This document shows positions 63,023 through 64,000 of a stretch of DNA of 64,000 nt, one piece after another. The notes under the pieces are model-generated. The model was not told the origin of the DNA. It saw nothing but the letters and a program-made list of their open reading frames with translations, and searched no databases. Location of the stretch: contig JAWUVI010000022.1 in the NCBI GenBank assembly GCA_034112445.1, positions 186,001 to 250,000 on the forward strand, in the 5' to 3' direction. The stretch's first letter is position 1; the number at the start of each line of letters is the position of its first letter. Source of the stretch: Pelagadaptatus sp034112445 (lineage in GTDB: Bacteria > Pseudomonadota > Gammaproteobacteria > Pseudomonadales > Cellvibrionaceae). The position numbers and the translations under genes were made by a program.

Positions 63023-63439
63023 ATGCACCCGCTGCTTAAAGAACAAGCTTGTGTTTATACCCATAAAATTACCTGGGGTGAAATGGATGCCTTCGGGCAT
63101 GTAAATAACACTGAATATTTACGTTTTTTTGAACACGTACGCATTAAGCACTTTGAAGAAATTGGCATGCTTGAACTTAAGCAGAAAGAAAATAAAGGAC
63201 CTATTTTAGGAGAAACCCGCTGCCGTTTTAAAATACCGCTAACTTACCCAGACATTGTGCATATTGGCGTGAGAGTAGAAAACCTTAGCTCCGACCGCTT
63301 CACTCATATTTATACGGTTGTTAGCGAAAACCACAATGCCATTGCCGCCGAGGGCGATGGCAAAATTATTTATTACGATTATCAGGCTAACGCTAAATGC
63401 GCACTGCCCAGCAGCCTACGAACTCAACTAGAAAAATAA
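63023..63439 (+). CDS. Acyl-CoA thioesterase, YbgC/4HBT hot-dog family
   Basis: 138 residues. The 4-hydroxybenzoyl-CoA-thioesterase motif 'WGEMDAFGHVNNTEYLRFFE' holds the catalytic Asp22. A single hot-dog domain fills the protein. It hydrolyses acyl-CoA; the chain length cannot be told. 17 bp after ntrC on the same strand, possibly in its transcript. Not next to tol genes, so it is not the YbgC of the Tol cluster. Confidence 0.9.
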   Translation: MHPLLKEQACVYTHKITWGEMDAFGHVNNTEYLRFFEHVRIKHFEEIGMLELKQKENKGPILGETRCRFKIPLTYPDIVHIGVRVENLSSDRFTHIYTVVSENHNAIAAEGDGKIIYYDYQANAKCALPSSLRTQLEK

Positions 63440-63467
63440 ATTCGGCTGTACAATCAACCGAGTCAGA

Positions 63468-63791
63468 TTAAGGCAAAGGCCGCCACCGGCAAGTCGTAAA
63501 CTCACAAATCACACCGTGCTCCACTTGAACCCCCTCTGCCATTAATCTCTGACCTTGCTCAAGCATCAACTCATTCTGGGTTGATAGCCTACCTTCTTTA
63601 TTGACCACTCGATGCCATGGCAAATCATACTTTTTGGTTAACGAATGCAAAATTCTTACAACCTGCCTCGCAGCCTGTGGATTCTCGGCAGCCGCTGCTA
63701 TATCACCATAACTACTGACTCGCCCTGCGGGTATCGCCTGAATAAGAGCAATGACCTTTTGGGTAAATAAAGACAACTTAGCTTCTGCCAT
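63468..63791 (-). CDS. Alkyltransferase-like protein (ATL, MGMT-like without the acceptor Cys)
   Basis: 107 residues. The MGMT-type DNA-binding fold is clear: 'QAIPAGRVSSYGDIAAAA' and 'QAARQVVRILHSL'. The active-site motif P-C-H-R-V is P-W-H-R-V (Trp59), so it cannot accept an alkyl group; ATL proteins instead bind O6-alkylguanine and direct nucleotide-excision repair to it. Comparable to E. coli YbaZ. Converges with the thioesterase gene. Confidence 0.93.
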   Translation of the reverse strand: MAEAKLSLFTQKVIALIQAIPAGRVSSYGDIAAAAENPQAARQVVRILHSLTKKYDLPWHRVVNKEGRLSTQNELMLEQGQRLMAEGVQVEHGVICEFTTCRWRPLP

Positions 63792-63830
63792 TTCAGTCTT
63801 TCCCTCTATAAAGTCATTTACCCCACACTA

Positions 63831-63857
63831 AAAAGCCCCGTATAAATACGAGGCTTT
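63831..63857. terminator. Hairpin between atl and secB (likely terminator of secB)
   Basis: AAAGCC-C-CGTA and TACG-A-GGCTTT form a 10-pair stem with one mismatch and a TAAA loop. On the minus strand the stem ends in a short T run (TTTTAG), downstream of the secB stop. Confidence 0.65.
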
Positions 63858-63879
63858 CATCACTGCACGGCAGTTAAGT

Positions 63880-64000
63880 TTAATTAACTGTAGGCGCCGC
63901 TTCTTCTTGTTTTTCTTTGGCTTGAGCAACCGCTTGGGCGAACAAGGCGTCAAAGTTAACTGGCGGCAACATTAATGCTGGGAAGCTGCCTTTGGTCACA
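63880..64000 (-). CDS. secB: Protein-export chaperone SecB, C-terminal part (runs off the window)
   Basis: The last 39 residues are read on the minus strand to a TAA at 63880-63882. 'KGSFPALMLPPVNFDALFAQ' is the SecB C-terminal signature (E. coli has GTFPQLNLAPVNFDALF at this place). An Ala/Gln/Glu-rich tail follows. SecB keeps secretory precursors unfolded and hands them to SecA. Confidence 0.92.
   Translation of the reverse strand, partial: VTKGSFPALMLPPVNFDALFAQAVAQAKEKQEEAAPTVN

Noticed and set aside
63468..63791. O6-methylguanine-DNA methyltransferase
   Set aside because: The acceptor Cys is Trp in P-W-H-R-V, so it is an alkyltransferase-like protein and not an active MGMT.

Overview
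This window looks like a chromosomal segment of a free-living, probably marine gammaproteobacterium. Gene order is most like Pseudomonas and the Cellvibrio/Teredinibacter/Saccharophagus group: orn/rsgA divergent with HDOD, rhdA and psd nearby; pilMNOPQ-aroK-aroB-damX-gltBD-hemE; ubiEJB-hisIE-tatABC; and glnA-DUF4124-ntrBC. The placement is inferred from synteny and protein similarity, not from a 16S gene. Base composition is fairly even and AT-leaning. I saw no tRNA, rRNA, insertion sequence, prophage or CRISPR array. Nearly everything is housekeeping.

Layout. 1-1682: start of an RND efflux permease and its periplasmic adaptor (minus). 1872-3431: CPA2 cation/proton antiporter (plus). 3436-5372 (minus): a secreted 11-residue-repeat protein, an ECF sigma factor, a one-TM DUF3619-like partner and a secreted DUF3106 protein; the last three are joined by ATGA stop/start overlaps. 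5462-10157 (minus): rpsF-rpsR-membrane protein-rplI-dnaB, then a sequence-divergent panC. 10378-16886: orn (minus) divergent from rsgA, an HDOD regulator, an LpxR-type lipid A deacylase, rhdA and psd. 16947-33539 (minus): a degenerate HD-GYP protein, hemE, gltD, gltB, a DamX-like ATPase/SPOR protein, aroB, aroK and pilQPONM. 33694-43571: mrcA, a short malic enzyme, rpmE, priA, a SPOR protein, hslVU (with a clear sigma-32 promoter) and a DUF971 gene. 43895-52489 (plus): ubiE-ubiJ-ubiB, a three-gene cassette, hisI-hisE and tatABC. 52531-57853: dtd, a secreted orphan, tag, typA and thiI. 58208-63005: the nitrogen regulon core glnA, DUF4124, ntrB and ntrC. The window ends with a thioesterase, an alkyltransferase-like protein and the 3' end of secB.

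How the parts work together. glnA has two NtrC-like enhancer sites 31 bp apart upstream of a -24/-12 sigma-54 promoter, and ntrB has one NtrC-like site upstream. The ammonium-assimilation enzymes GlnA and GltBD and their two-component regulator are therefore all in this window. PilM-Q form the type IV pilus alignment complex and secretin. TatABC would export the Tat-signal-bearing thiamine-diphosphate enzyme encoded just upstream.

The most unusual region is 47131-50165: a mono-haem cytochrome c, an apparently intact thiamine-diphosphate enzyme carrying a twin-arginine signal peptide, and an orphan 165-residue protein. They sit between ubiB and hisI, genes that are adjacent in Pseudomonas. This may be a periplasmic 2-oxoacid-type oxidation system feeding electrons to cytochrome c. 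That function is inference. Other points of interest are a calcium-loop-like insertion in PilQ, the HD-GYP protein lacking metal ligands, the divergent PanC, and two short tandem repeats that overlap gene stops.
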